Source of the DNA: Thermoplasmatota archaeon
Lineage (GTDB): Archaea; Thermoplasmatota; E2; DHVEG-1
Reading direction: 5' to 3'
Assembly: GCA_016930995.1 (NCBI GenBank)
Contig: JAFGFQ010000157.1
Coordinates: 1 to 26,815, forward strand
DNA length: 26,815 bases
The first letter of the stretch is position 1; each line of letters starts with the position of its first letter. Position numbers and translations under genes: made by a program. Positions 1 to 6,477 of the stretch are shown piece after piece. The notes under the pieces are model-generated. The model saw only the letters and a list, made by a program, of their open reading frames with translations. It ran no database searches and was not told the DNA's origin.

Positions 1-81
1 GAAAACATGCAATTGAGTATCGATCGGTTCTTGGCAAATCATGATTTCAATCTCAATCCTTCCAATTATTTATGTCGCTAA
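1..81 (+). CDS. Possible 3' end of an upstream gene (partial)
   Basis: Frame 1 is open from the first base to a TAA at 79-81 and reads 26 residues, ending SNYLCR. The other two plus frames hit stops within the first 45 bases. A 26-codon open stretch at a window edge can arise by chance in AT-rich DNA, so this is only a plausible C-terminus. No family can be recognised. The AT-rich stretch that follows would suit a gene end. Confidence 0.25.
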   Translation, partial: ENMQLSIDRFLANHDFNLNPSNYLCR

Positions 82-118
82 CTATATTCTATCGTAATAT
101 TTCTTACATAGTGGTTTT

Positions 119-130
119 TGTATAAAATTT
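119..130 (+). promoter_or_regulatory. TATA box upstream of candidate RNA 1
   Basis: The sequence TGTATAAAATTT resembles an archaeal TATA box. Transcription about 25 bases downstream would start near 148-152, just before the GC-rich folded element at 163-255. It is followed by no convincing reading frame, which fits an RNA gene. The assignment rests on motif and spacing only. Confidence 0.4.
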
Positions 131-162
131 TATTTGTCTCTATATTAAAAAATGTGGTAAAA

Positions 163-255
163 ACCCAGAGGAGAGCCCAGCGGGGTACCAAATACCACGC
201 GGCTCACATCAGGACAGCCCAGTCGGCACCAAATGCCGCCGAACCGCCTCTAGGT
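163..255 (+). ncRNA. Candidate structured RNA: three-way junction with twin CCAAA loops
   Basis: A GC-rich island in AT-rich DNA. Bases 163-171 pair with 247-255 (8 of 9 pairs), closing two arms. Arm 1 has GAGCC 173-177 pairing with GGCTC 201-205, and an apical stem GGTA/TACC with loop CCAAA at 188-192. Arm 2 has an apical stem CGGCA/TGCCG (224-228 with 234-238) and the same CCAAA loop at 229-233. Both arms begin with GCCCAG. No reading frame of note crosses the region, and a TATA box lies at 119-130. I do not recognise a known RNA family: it lacks the marks of tRNA, SRP RNA, RNase P RNA or the common riboswitches. The strand is chosen from the TATA box. The fold was done by eye. Confidence 0.42.
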
Positions 256-277
256 ATGATAATCTTTGTCATTCATA

Positions 278-290
278 CTATATAAATTTA
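278..290 (+). promoter_or_regulatory. TATA box between the two candidate RNAs
   Basis: CTATATAAATTTA is a good archaeal TATA-like sequence. It predicts a start near 310, giving a transcript that would contain the second GC-rich element at 391-476. No start codon followed by a long frame appears before 612. Confidence 0.4.
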
Positions 291-390
291 TCCTGACATA
301 ATCACAAATTGAACAGAAACTCTAGGAGCATCATCAAATTAATTATCATCATCATATTAGAAAATTTTTAATCTATTCTTCATTGTAGAA

Positions 391-476
391 CGACACCTCT
401 ATGAAAAGAAAACCGGTGAACCGTGATCCAATTTGACGACATGGAGGTACAGGAAACCTCTGGAACCCTACCGGGG
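391..476 (+). ncRNA. Candidate structured RNA or leader element 2
   Basis: A second GC-richer patch in AT-rich sequence. CCGGT at 413-417 pairs with ACCGG at 470-474. Inside it, GAGGT at 444-448 pairs with ACCTC at 456-460, extendable with GU pairs. A second copy of ACCTC at 395-399 could compete for the same GAGGT, so two folds are possible. The only start codon here opens an 11-codon frame. It may be a small RNA made from the TATA box at 278-290, or a leader read into the pilin-like operon. It matches no riboswitch class that I can recall. Confidence 0.3.
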
Positions 477-548
477 ATTTCTCAAATACATTTTTACATT
501 TCACACTATCAATTCTCCCTGCAAAAAAATTGTTATAAAAAACAAAAT

Positions 549-603
549 TTTTATATATTGAAAATACTATTTAAAGTTGATAATTAACTAATAAGTCTGG
601 GGG
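549..603 (+). promoter_or_regulatory. Promoter and ribosome site of the pilin-like operon
   Basis: TATA-like TTTTATATAT at 549-558 predicts a start near 580, leaving a leader of about 30 bases. GGGGG at 599-603 lies 8 bases before the ATG at 612 and would act as the Shine-Dalgarno site. The three following genes have no promoter room of their own, so this promoter probably serves all four. Confidence 0.5.
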
Positions 604-611
604 AATTAATA

Positions 612-1097
612 ATGAAAAATTTAAAAATACAACAGTCGTTTTTAAAAAATACTCAAGCTGTTTCGGAAGAATTCACTGTGCTTCCTGCGCTTACAATCGT
701 AATAATCGGTTTTACACTGTTTATCGTATTACTTGCACAGACCTATATCACCTATACAGATCATATCAATCGACTACAGAAATACCAAACAGCAGATAAT
801 ATTCTTCAAAAAATAACAAACACTGATAGTTATTTTATACGAGAATGCGGACTTGTCGATTTACAGGTTCTAAAGAATGATACGGAATCATTACATAGTA
901 TCCGGAAGCAATATGCAAAGACACACATCGACTTTTTTCTTAGGATACAATGGAATAATCAAACCCAGGATTTTCCACCTAACGTCACCCCTCCTCCTCA
1001 TCATACTTGTGCAATATCAAAAGAGATCGGAATCTATTTGAATGAAGCACACACGGTCCCTGGGGTGATTACTCTTATCCTTTGGGGGGATTATTGA
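612..1097 (+). CDS. Type IV pilin-like membrane-anchored protein
   Basis: A 161-residue protein with a short basic N-terminus, then QAVSEEF (residues 15-21) and a hydrophobic helix at about 22-43. That layout, with Gln at +1 and Glu at +5 before a single helix, resembles archaeal class III signal peptides processed by prepilin peptidases, although the residue before the cut would be Thr rather than the usual Gly or Ala. The rest is predicted extracellular and has several N-glycosylation sequons. It opens the operon behind a TATA box and a GGGGG ribosome site. Its stop overlaps the next start. It resembles the small pseudopilin-like proteins found with archaeal GspE/TadC-type secretion clusters; the exact family is not certain. 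Confidence 0.6.
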   Translation: MKNLKIQQSFLKNTQAVSEEFTVLPALTIVIIGFTLFIVLLAQTYITYTDHINRLQKYQTADNILQKITNTDSYFIRECGLVDLQVLKNDTESLHSIRKQYAKTHIDFFLRIQWNNQTQDFPPNVTPPPHHTCAISKEIGIYLNEAHTVPGVITLILWGDY

Positions 1098-2428
1098 TGC
1101 TGTTTCGGTCTTTCCTTGATAATCAATATGGAATGTCCTTGATGCATGATGTTATTCTCTTCATCATCATGGTGTCTCTTTCAGGAGTGATTCTTCTTCC
1201 ACTCTCTCAAAGAACCATTGTCGTCGACACATCACTTGACAAACATCGAGAAGATGTTGTTGATAATGCTTTACATACATTTCTTGTTTCAAGACCTGAC
1301 CTTTTCCGGTATCGATTCTGCGGTGTACTAATTGACGATGTAGCCGAAGCCATTGGCATCGACACCTCATCTGAAGGCTTTTATGAATCCATTACCGCAT
1401 GGGTACTTGCTCATGAGCAGCGTCATAAGACCTATGCAACACTTATAGCGGAGAACCTCGGATGTCAATTTCAACTACCGTTTTCGTTTTTTAATATGAA
1501 TCGATTAAACATGTTTACCACAGATTTCGATAGGCAATTACAAAACGAAACAAAACGGTTTTTTTCTTCCTATTTCGATGAGAAGTACCAGTATAATCTC
1601 ACGGCATGGTGGCACCCAATTAAAGGAATATGCTTTGGAGGGAGTTTCTCTGTTGGTGAAGGTCCACCCACGAAAGATTGTTATGTTGCGCAGCAACATA
1701 TCATGATGCCATATACACCAATTTTTTCTTATACGAATCATACGGTTGTTCTAACAAAACATTGGCTTAGACACCATTTGTTTACGAACTATAGTATGTT
1801 TAGGAGGTCATCAATTCCTTCGATAGCAAATATAACCTGTGTTATTGAGAATTATACGAACAGACAACCTCCTTATAATCAAAGAGAAACAACCTTTAAA
1901 GCCCTCCAAGAGAACATTAGTGTCCTTGTTTATGGTTTCCTCATTAATGGTATAACCAATGAAACAGACGAGCTTATATTTCCAGGAATTCTCCATATAG
2001 CGATCATGTGTGGGTTTGAAAAAATTAAGAACCTTACCAGTCAGTTTTTTAATACTACTTTGGAAGAATTATTCGGAGGAATGTTTCAAACACTGGATCA
2101 TATTTTTGGAAATCTCAATACAAGTGCTAAAAATCCCTTGTCAAATGTATTGCTTGCACAGCTTAATAGTACATTACGTGGTGTAATCAACGATTCGTCT
2201 TGTTCACTTTCAGAAAATTTTAATGCGTATGAAGAACTGATTAAGAAATACGTAACTACCCTTATTGAAAGTACTATGGAAGATTTGATTGAATCATTCA
2301 TAAACGGTATTTTCGACTGCGTTGACACACTTATTGATTTTTCAGAGATGATTGTCGATTGGTTATTTGACCGTATTTCTTTAAACAGTGCAGAAGCAGT
2401 GTTAACTATCTGGGTGGTGAGAGAATAG
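1097..2428 (+). CDS. Pilin-like membrane-anchored extracellular protein, operon gene 2
   Basis: A 443-residue protein. I start it at the ATG at 1097, which overlaps the previous stop (TGATG) and has a run of six G at 1083-1088 as ribosome site; an ATG 15 bases earlier would lie on that site. Residues about 16-37 form one hydrophobic helix (MHDVILFIIMVSLSGVILLP), and the rest is outside, with many NxT/NxS sequons. The conserved-looking segment around RHKTYATLIAENLGCQF follows the helix at about residue 110. This layout recalls proteins in haloarchaeal and methanogen pilus or secretion clusters, known only as domains of unknown function. The likely role is a structural or assembly part of a surface pilus. 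No enzymatic motif is seen. Confidence 0.55.
   Translation: MLFRSFLDNQYGMSLMHDVILFIIMVSLSGVILLPLSQRTIVVDTSLDKHREDVVDNALHTFLVSRPDLFRYRFCGVLIDDVAEAIGIDTSSEGFYESITAWVLAHEQRHKTYATLIAENLGCQFQLPFSFFNMNRLNMFTTDFDRQLQNETKRFFSSYFDEKYQYNLTAWWHPIKGICFGGSFSVGEGPPTKDCYVAQQHIMMPYTPIFSYTNHTVVLTKHWLRHHLFTNYSMFRRSSIPSIANITCVIENYTNRQPPYNQRETTFKALQENISVLVYGFLINGITNETDELIFPGILHIAIMCGFEKIKNLTSQFFNTTLEELFGGMFQTLDHIFGNLNTSAKNPLSNVLLAQLNSTLRGVINDSSCSLSENFNAYEELIKKYVTTLIESTMEDLIESFINGIFDCVDTLIDFSEMIVDWLFDRISLNSAEAVLTIWVVRE
2413..2427 (+). promoter_or_regulatory. Shine-Dalgarno and apparent AUA start of operon gene 3
   Basis: GGTGGTGA at 2413-2420 can pair with 7 of 8 bases of the archaeal anti-Shine-Dalgarno sequence. 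Four bases later ATA at 2425-2427 overlaps the TAG stop of gene 2 (ATAG). The other junctions in this operon use TGATG and ATGA overlaps, so ATA sits exactly where an ATG would be expected. Confidence 0.45.
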
Positions 2429-5190
2429 GTAGATTAAAGATTCTCGATGATGAGCATGCACGTATCCCGTTTTCGATTATCGGGATCTTTCTCATCCTTG
2501 GCAGTAGTATTACTACTGTGTCTCTCTATCGATTGGAATCTGAGAAATCTCAAGAGATAGCCCGATCCCTTCATTTCAATGAACTACAACAGTTACTCTC
2601 TTCTTTTGAAGCGGATGTCTCAACAGCCTTGAACATCGCAGGGATAAAAGGATTGAAAGAGATCGGTAAAAAACCAGTTATCATATCGACACTCGGAGAT
2701 GCAGAAGGAATAAATCAGTGTCGCCTCAAAGAAATCATAAGAAATGAATTAACGGTTTATCTCACCAGTCATTATCTTGATAACATGTTTTCGAATGGGC
2801 GATTCTCAATTAATGTGATATTACAGGAAGAAAATCCAATTCCCTCCATTGAAAATATAACCCTTGAGGTAGTCCCGATGCAATTGAAACGATATACGCT
2901 TCCATTCATAGGACCTGTAGGTTCTCTTAATCATTCAACCTACTTGATAGCTTCTTTACTCTTAAATATTGAAATACGGTCGGTGCATAATACTTCATGG
3001 GACCTTCTTGCAACTCGGGCTATGGTTGTCTCCTCCCTTCTCACTTCTCGCTATCCCCTGCTAGAAGATTTGATGACTGAGTATCATCAAACGATCAATG
3101 GAACCTTTTCGCCACTCTGGTCGTTTACTACTACGGGTGTTAACCTGTATTCTGTCGTACGTGGATTTAAACATTATCGATGTGGAAAACCTCTCAACGT
3201 AGTGGATAATCATCATCTCTCCATCTTGCTCAACAGTGGGCTGCTTCTTGAACAAAGCCTTGTATTTGGAAGTATTGACCCTCTTGGTCTTATTGAGGTA
3301 GTACGCAAGACACAACAAGCATTAAAACAGAACCCCTCACAGGCTCTTTATGTTTTTAATACTCAAATGCGAGAGGAAGGATACAATATCAGTACGGACA
3401 ACCTCACGGAGGGGAGTGCGAATGTTGATGCAGACTCCCCCATGAATGAAACTGTTGAAACGGTCTTGCCATTGAATCTTTCAGAAATTGCAGAGCGAAT
3501 CCTATACAACATCACCAGTGTAACCATGCTATTTAAAAACAGCGCAGGAGATTTTTATGAAGAGATACTCACCTTTGATGAAGCAATACAGAAAAAAATA
3601 AACGAGAGCATTCAGAGAGCGGTAGAACAATCATTTTATCTGACAAAAGTGACCAAACAACTTGTGGTGAATACAACGACCCTTCATCATCTCGAGGGGA
3701 TTGTTTCTGAAGTCTATCAAGATACTCTTGGTGCGATTATATTGAACCGTTCCATTGTATCTGAACAATGGGGCGATCCTGGAGAGGGTTGGACCAATGG
3801 GGATATCGGAGTATGGGTCTCCGTTTCTTGTATTCCTATCATGAAACAGCCCAGAAAACCACCGAAAGGATTCATTGTTCCTGGATGTGCTTTGTATGAT
3901 GAGCAGTATCAGATCTCCTATGAAAGAAACCATTCGTGGTGGCGTATGGAAAATAACATCATCAATGGAACAATCCTGCCGGTGAAAGTATGGAAGAATG
4001 TCTCTGATCAGCTTGTTGAAACAGTAACGCTCCAGAGTTTTTTACAGCATTATGCCTCCTGTCAAGGCTCCTGTGATGATGTCGTTGATGTGTTTTACCT
4101 AAATGAGACGATTGAGGATTTGAATTTAGAAGACACACTTGAGAAGTACCTTTCCTTATATCCAGATTCAGAACCAGAAAAACAGGGATTTATCACAACG
4201 CGGGAAAATACAGGATCCATCGGTCTTGTTGCAGACGTACAAGGATCGTTTTCAGATTGGGTTCTGGATGAGGCATGGGATTCACTTGAAGACATCTTGT
4301 GGTCTGTCCAGGAGATAACCCTCCGTCCAGGTGTTGATGCAATGCATTTTCCCGACCCTGTTGTTTTCATGGAAAAGGCAAAAGAAGACCTCTTGGCGCA
4401 ATACAATACACATATTGACGAGTACCTTAGCTTGTCTCAGTACCATCCCGATCAACTGTTTTTAAGTGTCGGAAAGAAATCTGTGTATCTGTCACGGGAC
4501 TGGTATGTTCATTTTTTGAAGAATATGACGGAGTCTGTTTTTTCCCGTATTTTAGACGAGTTCACAAATGTAACTGATACAGCGATTCAACACTATACCG
4601 ATTTTCATAGAAATAATATTACTGAGACGATCGAGGCGGCATCAGAGGCGATACGAAATCAGTTTACGATATCCTTTGGGTATCCAATGAATTTAACACG
4701 TCTTCATCATCATTCGCTTTTTGTCTGGAATGAGACGGTTCGTCTTGCTGTCGATCAGTATCCAAATTATCTTGATCCATTTGAGAAAACATCGTGGGAT
4801 GCTGAGGAACTCTGGTCTTTGAAGATAAGGAATCGATGTCTTTTTGGTCCTACTGGTCTTCCATTGCTTCCTCCCACGCCAGTTAGTCCTTGGTTAATGA
4901 CGATGAACTGTTGGATCGTTGATGTCGAAGGAGAATACGCTCAGATGAAAATCATTGATACGAGCGATGAAACAATTTTCAATCCGTTACTTGGGCATGA
5001 GCCTCAGACCTATGTCCGTGAATTACGCATCATTACAGTATCAAATACGACAGTTGGAGAGAACATGCGGCTCTCATTTGGGTTTACGACTATGGCATTT
5101 GGTCTTGTTCCACCATGGGGGATGATGCTAGGAGATATCCAAGAAAATTGGTTTGATGATCATACCACCGGGTTTGATACTGGAGAATGA
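2425..5190 (+). CDS. Large sequon-rich membrane-anchored surface protein, operon gene 3
   Basis: 921 residues if read from an ATA at 2425, or 890 from the first standard start, GTG at 2518. The frame is open from 2371 and encodes GRLKILDDEHARIP followed by a hydrophobic helix (FSIIGIFLILGSSITTV). The GTG start would cut that helix off, so I prefer the longer form. The DDxxARIPF-then-helix pattern recalls a haloarchaeal family (ARVPFALVGVLLL type) beside secretion ATPase genes; this is from memory. The remainder is extracellular, with about twenty N-glycosylation sequons, Cys-containing patches, and no recognisable catalytic motif. A structural pilus or adhesin subunit is the best guess. Its stop overlaps gene 4. 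Confidence 0.6.
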   Translation: MGRLKILDDEHARIPFSIIGIFLILGSSITTVSLYRLESEKSQEIARSLHFNELQQLLSSFEADVSTALNIAGIKGLKEIGKKPVIISTLGDAEGINQCRLKEIIRNELTVYLTSHYLDNMFSNGRFSINVILQEENPIPSIENITLEVVPMQLKRYTLPFIGPVGSLNHSTYLIASLLLNIEIRSVHNTSWDLLATRAMVVSSLLTSRYPLLEDLMTEYHQTINGTFSPLWSFTTTGVNLYSVVRGFKHYRCGKPLNVVDNHHLSILLNSGLLLEQSLVFGSIDPLGLIEVVRKTQQALKQNPSQALYVFNTQMREEGYNISTDNLTEGSANVDADSPMNETVETVLPLNLSEIAERILYNITSVTMLFKNSAGDFYEEILTFDEAIQKKINESIQRAVEQSFYLTKVTKQLVVNTTTLHHLEGIVSEVYQDTLGAIILNRSIVSEQWGDPGEGWTNGDIGVWVSVSCIPIMKQPRKPPKGFIVPGCALYDEQYQISYERNHSWWRMENNIINGTILPVKVWKNVSDQLVETVTLQSFLQHYASCQGSCDDVVDVFYLNETIEDLNLEDTLEKYLSLYPDSEPEKQGFITTRENTGSIGLVADVQGSFSDWVLDEAWDSLEDILWSVQEITLRPGVDAMHFPDPVVFMEKAKEDLLAQYNTHIDEYLSLSQYHPDQLFLSVGKKSVYLSRDWYVHFLKNMTESVFSRILDEFTNVTDTAIQHYTDFHRNNITETIEAASEAIRNQFTISFGYPMNLTRLHHHSLFVWNETVRLAVDQYPNYLDPFEKTSWDAEELWSLKIRNRCLFGPTGLPLLPPTPVSPWLMTMNCWIVDVEGEYAQMKIIDTSDETIFNPLLGHEPQTYVRELRIITVSNTTVGENMRLSFGFTTMAFGLVPPWGMMLGDIQENWFDDHTTGFDTGE

Positions 5191-5192
5191 CG

Positions 5193-5822
5193 ATGGGAAG
5201 AATTATTGGTATTTTCACTGTATGTTTTCTTTTATTTTTCATTATAACAAGTCCTGTGTCATGCGCAGGACAATGTGCATATGGAGCTGTGTTTGCATGG
5301 TTTCAGGTATCTGAGACCGCTTGGGAAAACGCTACCGCACATCCAGTGCTCTCTCCTGGTGAACTCTTCAAGATAAAAATTAATCTGACAACGACCACGG
5401 ATGTCGCTGTGTTTTTTCTTAAGCTTCACGAGTTTGGTACCCCTGTCTATAAGGTAATCAGTGGTCCAACTGATTTTGAGCAACTTCTGGAATGCCGCGG
5501 GCCGATTCACGCCGGTCAGACGTATTCGTATCTCTGGGACATACAGGTAAGAAATGATACTCAATGGGTGAACGGATACGCCCCCTTGGAAGTCTTCGTT
5601 CAATTCAATAGAAACGATGCTGATGCCGCGATGGTTAATTTTGATGTAATCATTGGATTTATTCAAAACCCTGAGATCAATGAGTTCGCTGGGGATAAAA
5701 ACAAATCCGATGTTCTTCAAATAACGCAGAATCATCCGCTCTGTGAAGTAGGGATGGTAAAGGTACTTCTCACCATGTCGCTCTTTGTGGTGTTTCTTCG
5801 AAGGCGACGAAAGACCACATGA
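5193..5822 (+). CDS. Exported protein with C-terminal membrane anchor, possibly sarcinarray-like
   Basis: 209 residues from ATG 5193; an ATG at 5187 overlaps the previous stop but directly abuts GGAGA (5182-5186), whereas 5193 is spaced 6 bases from it. A signal peptide (about residues 1-25, ending near VSCA) precedes an extracellular beta-rich domain. A C-terminal helix (about 183-200) followed by RRRRK is a classic stop-transfer anchor. Phrases such as HPVLSPGELFKIKINLT, KVISGPTDF and WVNGYAPLEVFVQF resemble, as I recall them, the methanosarcinal sarcinarray/MAST proteins; that is unverified. It closes the pilin-like operon, so it may be a surface or assembly part of the same structure. Confidence 0.55.
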   Translation: MGRIIGIFTVCFLLFFIITSPVSCAGQCAYGAVFAWFQVSETAWENATAHPVLSPGELFKIKINLTTTTDVAVFFLKLHEFGTPVYKVISGPTDFEQLLECRGPIHAGQTYSYLWDIQVRNDTQWVNGYAPLEVFVQFNRNDADAAMVNFDVIIGFIQNPEINEFAGDKNKSDVLQITQNHPLCEVGMVKVLLTMSLFVVFLRRRRKTT

Positions 5823-5938
5823 AGAACGAAAAAGGAAATGATATCGAAGGATTCATCTCAAATATATTAGAGAGAGAATTGATATACAGTGTAAGGTTCT
5901 TGATTCCATCCGGTTTTTTCATAGGTCAAAATGGCTGA
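5819..5938 (+). CDS. Short ORF overlapping the end of the pilin-like operon
   Basis: An ATG at 5819 overlaps the stop of operon gene 4 (ATGA) and opens 39 codons (MKNEKGNDIEGFISN...). Its second half runs antisense to the end of the acetyltransferase gene. The coupling-type start is typical of a real operon gene, and the first 16 residues are polar and protein-like. It could be the remaining 5' end of a truncated next operon gene, or chance. No family is recognised. Confidence 0.2.
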   Translation: MKNEKGNDIEGFISNILERELIYSVRFLIPSGFFIGQNG

Positions 5939-6310
5939 AGTGTTGTGTTCATGGACATAGAGGCGGAGGAATGCTACGCTTTGTGTACAGGCCATCTGCT
6001 CAACCACCCTGAACAGTTGGGTAAACACTCCTTTCTTGCGCCATTCTTTCTGCACGTAGACGCTTTGAACCCACCAAATTGGTTTATTCCTCCAATCGCT
6101 CCATTCAACCGTAATCATTAATTGACCAATGATTGTCTTATTTTCTTCAGCGACAAGATAAAATCCTTTGTGTGGATCAGATAATAATGCTTTCACGCCA
6201 TCCAGGACGATATCTGGATTCAACACGATATTTTCAGATTCTTTCGCAAGAGCGATATTTTGATCCGTAAGTATCCTAGCATCAGGTAGAGAGGCCATTC
6301 GTATGTTCAT
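5867..6310 (-). CDS. GNAT-family N-acetyltransferase
   Basis: 147 residues, the usual length for a single GNAT domain, which transfers acetyl from acetyl-CoA to an amine. The acetyl-CoA-binding motif A is visible as SVYVQKEWRKKGVFTQLF (about residues 83-100), with RKKGVF in place of the common Q/RxxGxG/A. The preceding strand GQLMITVEW and the C-terminal LRLYVHEHNTSAILTYEKTGW (asparagine, then Y.K.GW) are typical of the family. The substrate cannot be told. The start at 6310 lies about 30 bases from a TATA-like sequence, so the message is probably leaderless. It converges on the pilin-like operon and is likely unrelated to it. Confidence 0.85.
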   Translation of the reverse strand: MNIRMASLPDARILTDQNIALAKESENIVLNPDIVLDGVKALLSDPHKGFYLVAEENKTIIGQLMITVEWSDWRNKPIWWVQSVYVQKEWRKKGVFTQLFRVVEQMACTQSVAFLRLYVHEHNTSAILTYEKTGWNQEPYTVYQFSL

Positions 6311-6337
6311 GGTATGAAATACGAATGGAATGCGCGG

Positions 6338-6347
6338 TTTTAATATT
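6338..6347 (-). promoter_or_regulatory. TATA-like element of the GNAT gene
   Basis: On the minus strand this reads AAATATTAAA, 28-37 bases before the ATG at 6310, the spacing expected for a leaderless archaeal transcript. The motif is weak. Confidence 0.35.
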
Positions 6348-6477
6348 TCGAAAAAAGAACGGTATGCTTTTCAAAAACCCCTGAGGTATATTTTTTTCAT
6401 ACTTCCTTTCGTGGTAGGATATCTCTAGACGAGTCAATCCATTTGCTATTTTTTTTTTAAAGATAAGAAGAGGTCGT

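Noticed and set aside
163..255. H/ACA guide RNA reading (GGCTC followed directly by ACA at 206-208)
   Set aside because: An ACA follows the first arm, but there is no K-turn near the tip and no clear pseudouridylation pocket. The second arm lacks a matching ACA.
391..476. Known riboswitch classes (c-di-GMP, TPP, lysine, fluoride, THF)
   Set aside because: Short fragments recall some of them, but none of the conserved cores can be traced in order.
5259..5735. A 158-codon frame antisense to operon gene 4
   Set aside because: It lies wholly within a gene with signal peptide and anchor, has no promoter or ribosome site, and its translation looks random.
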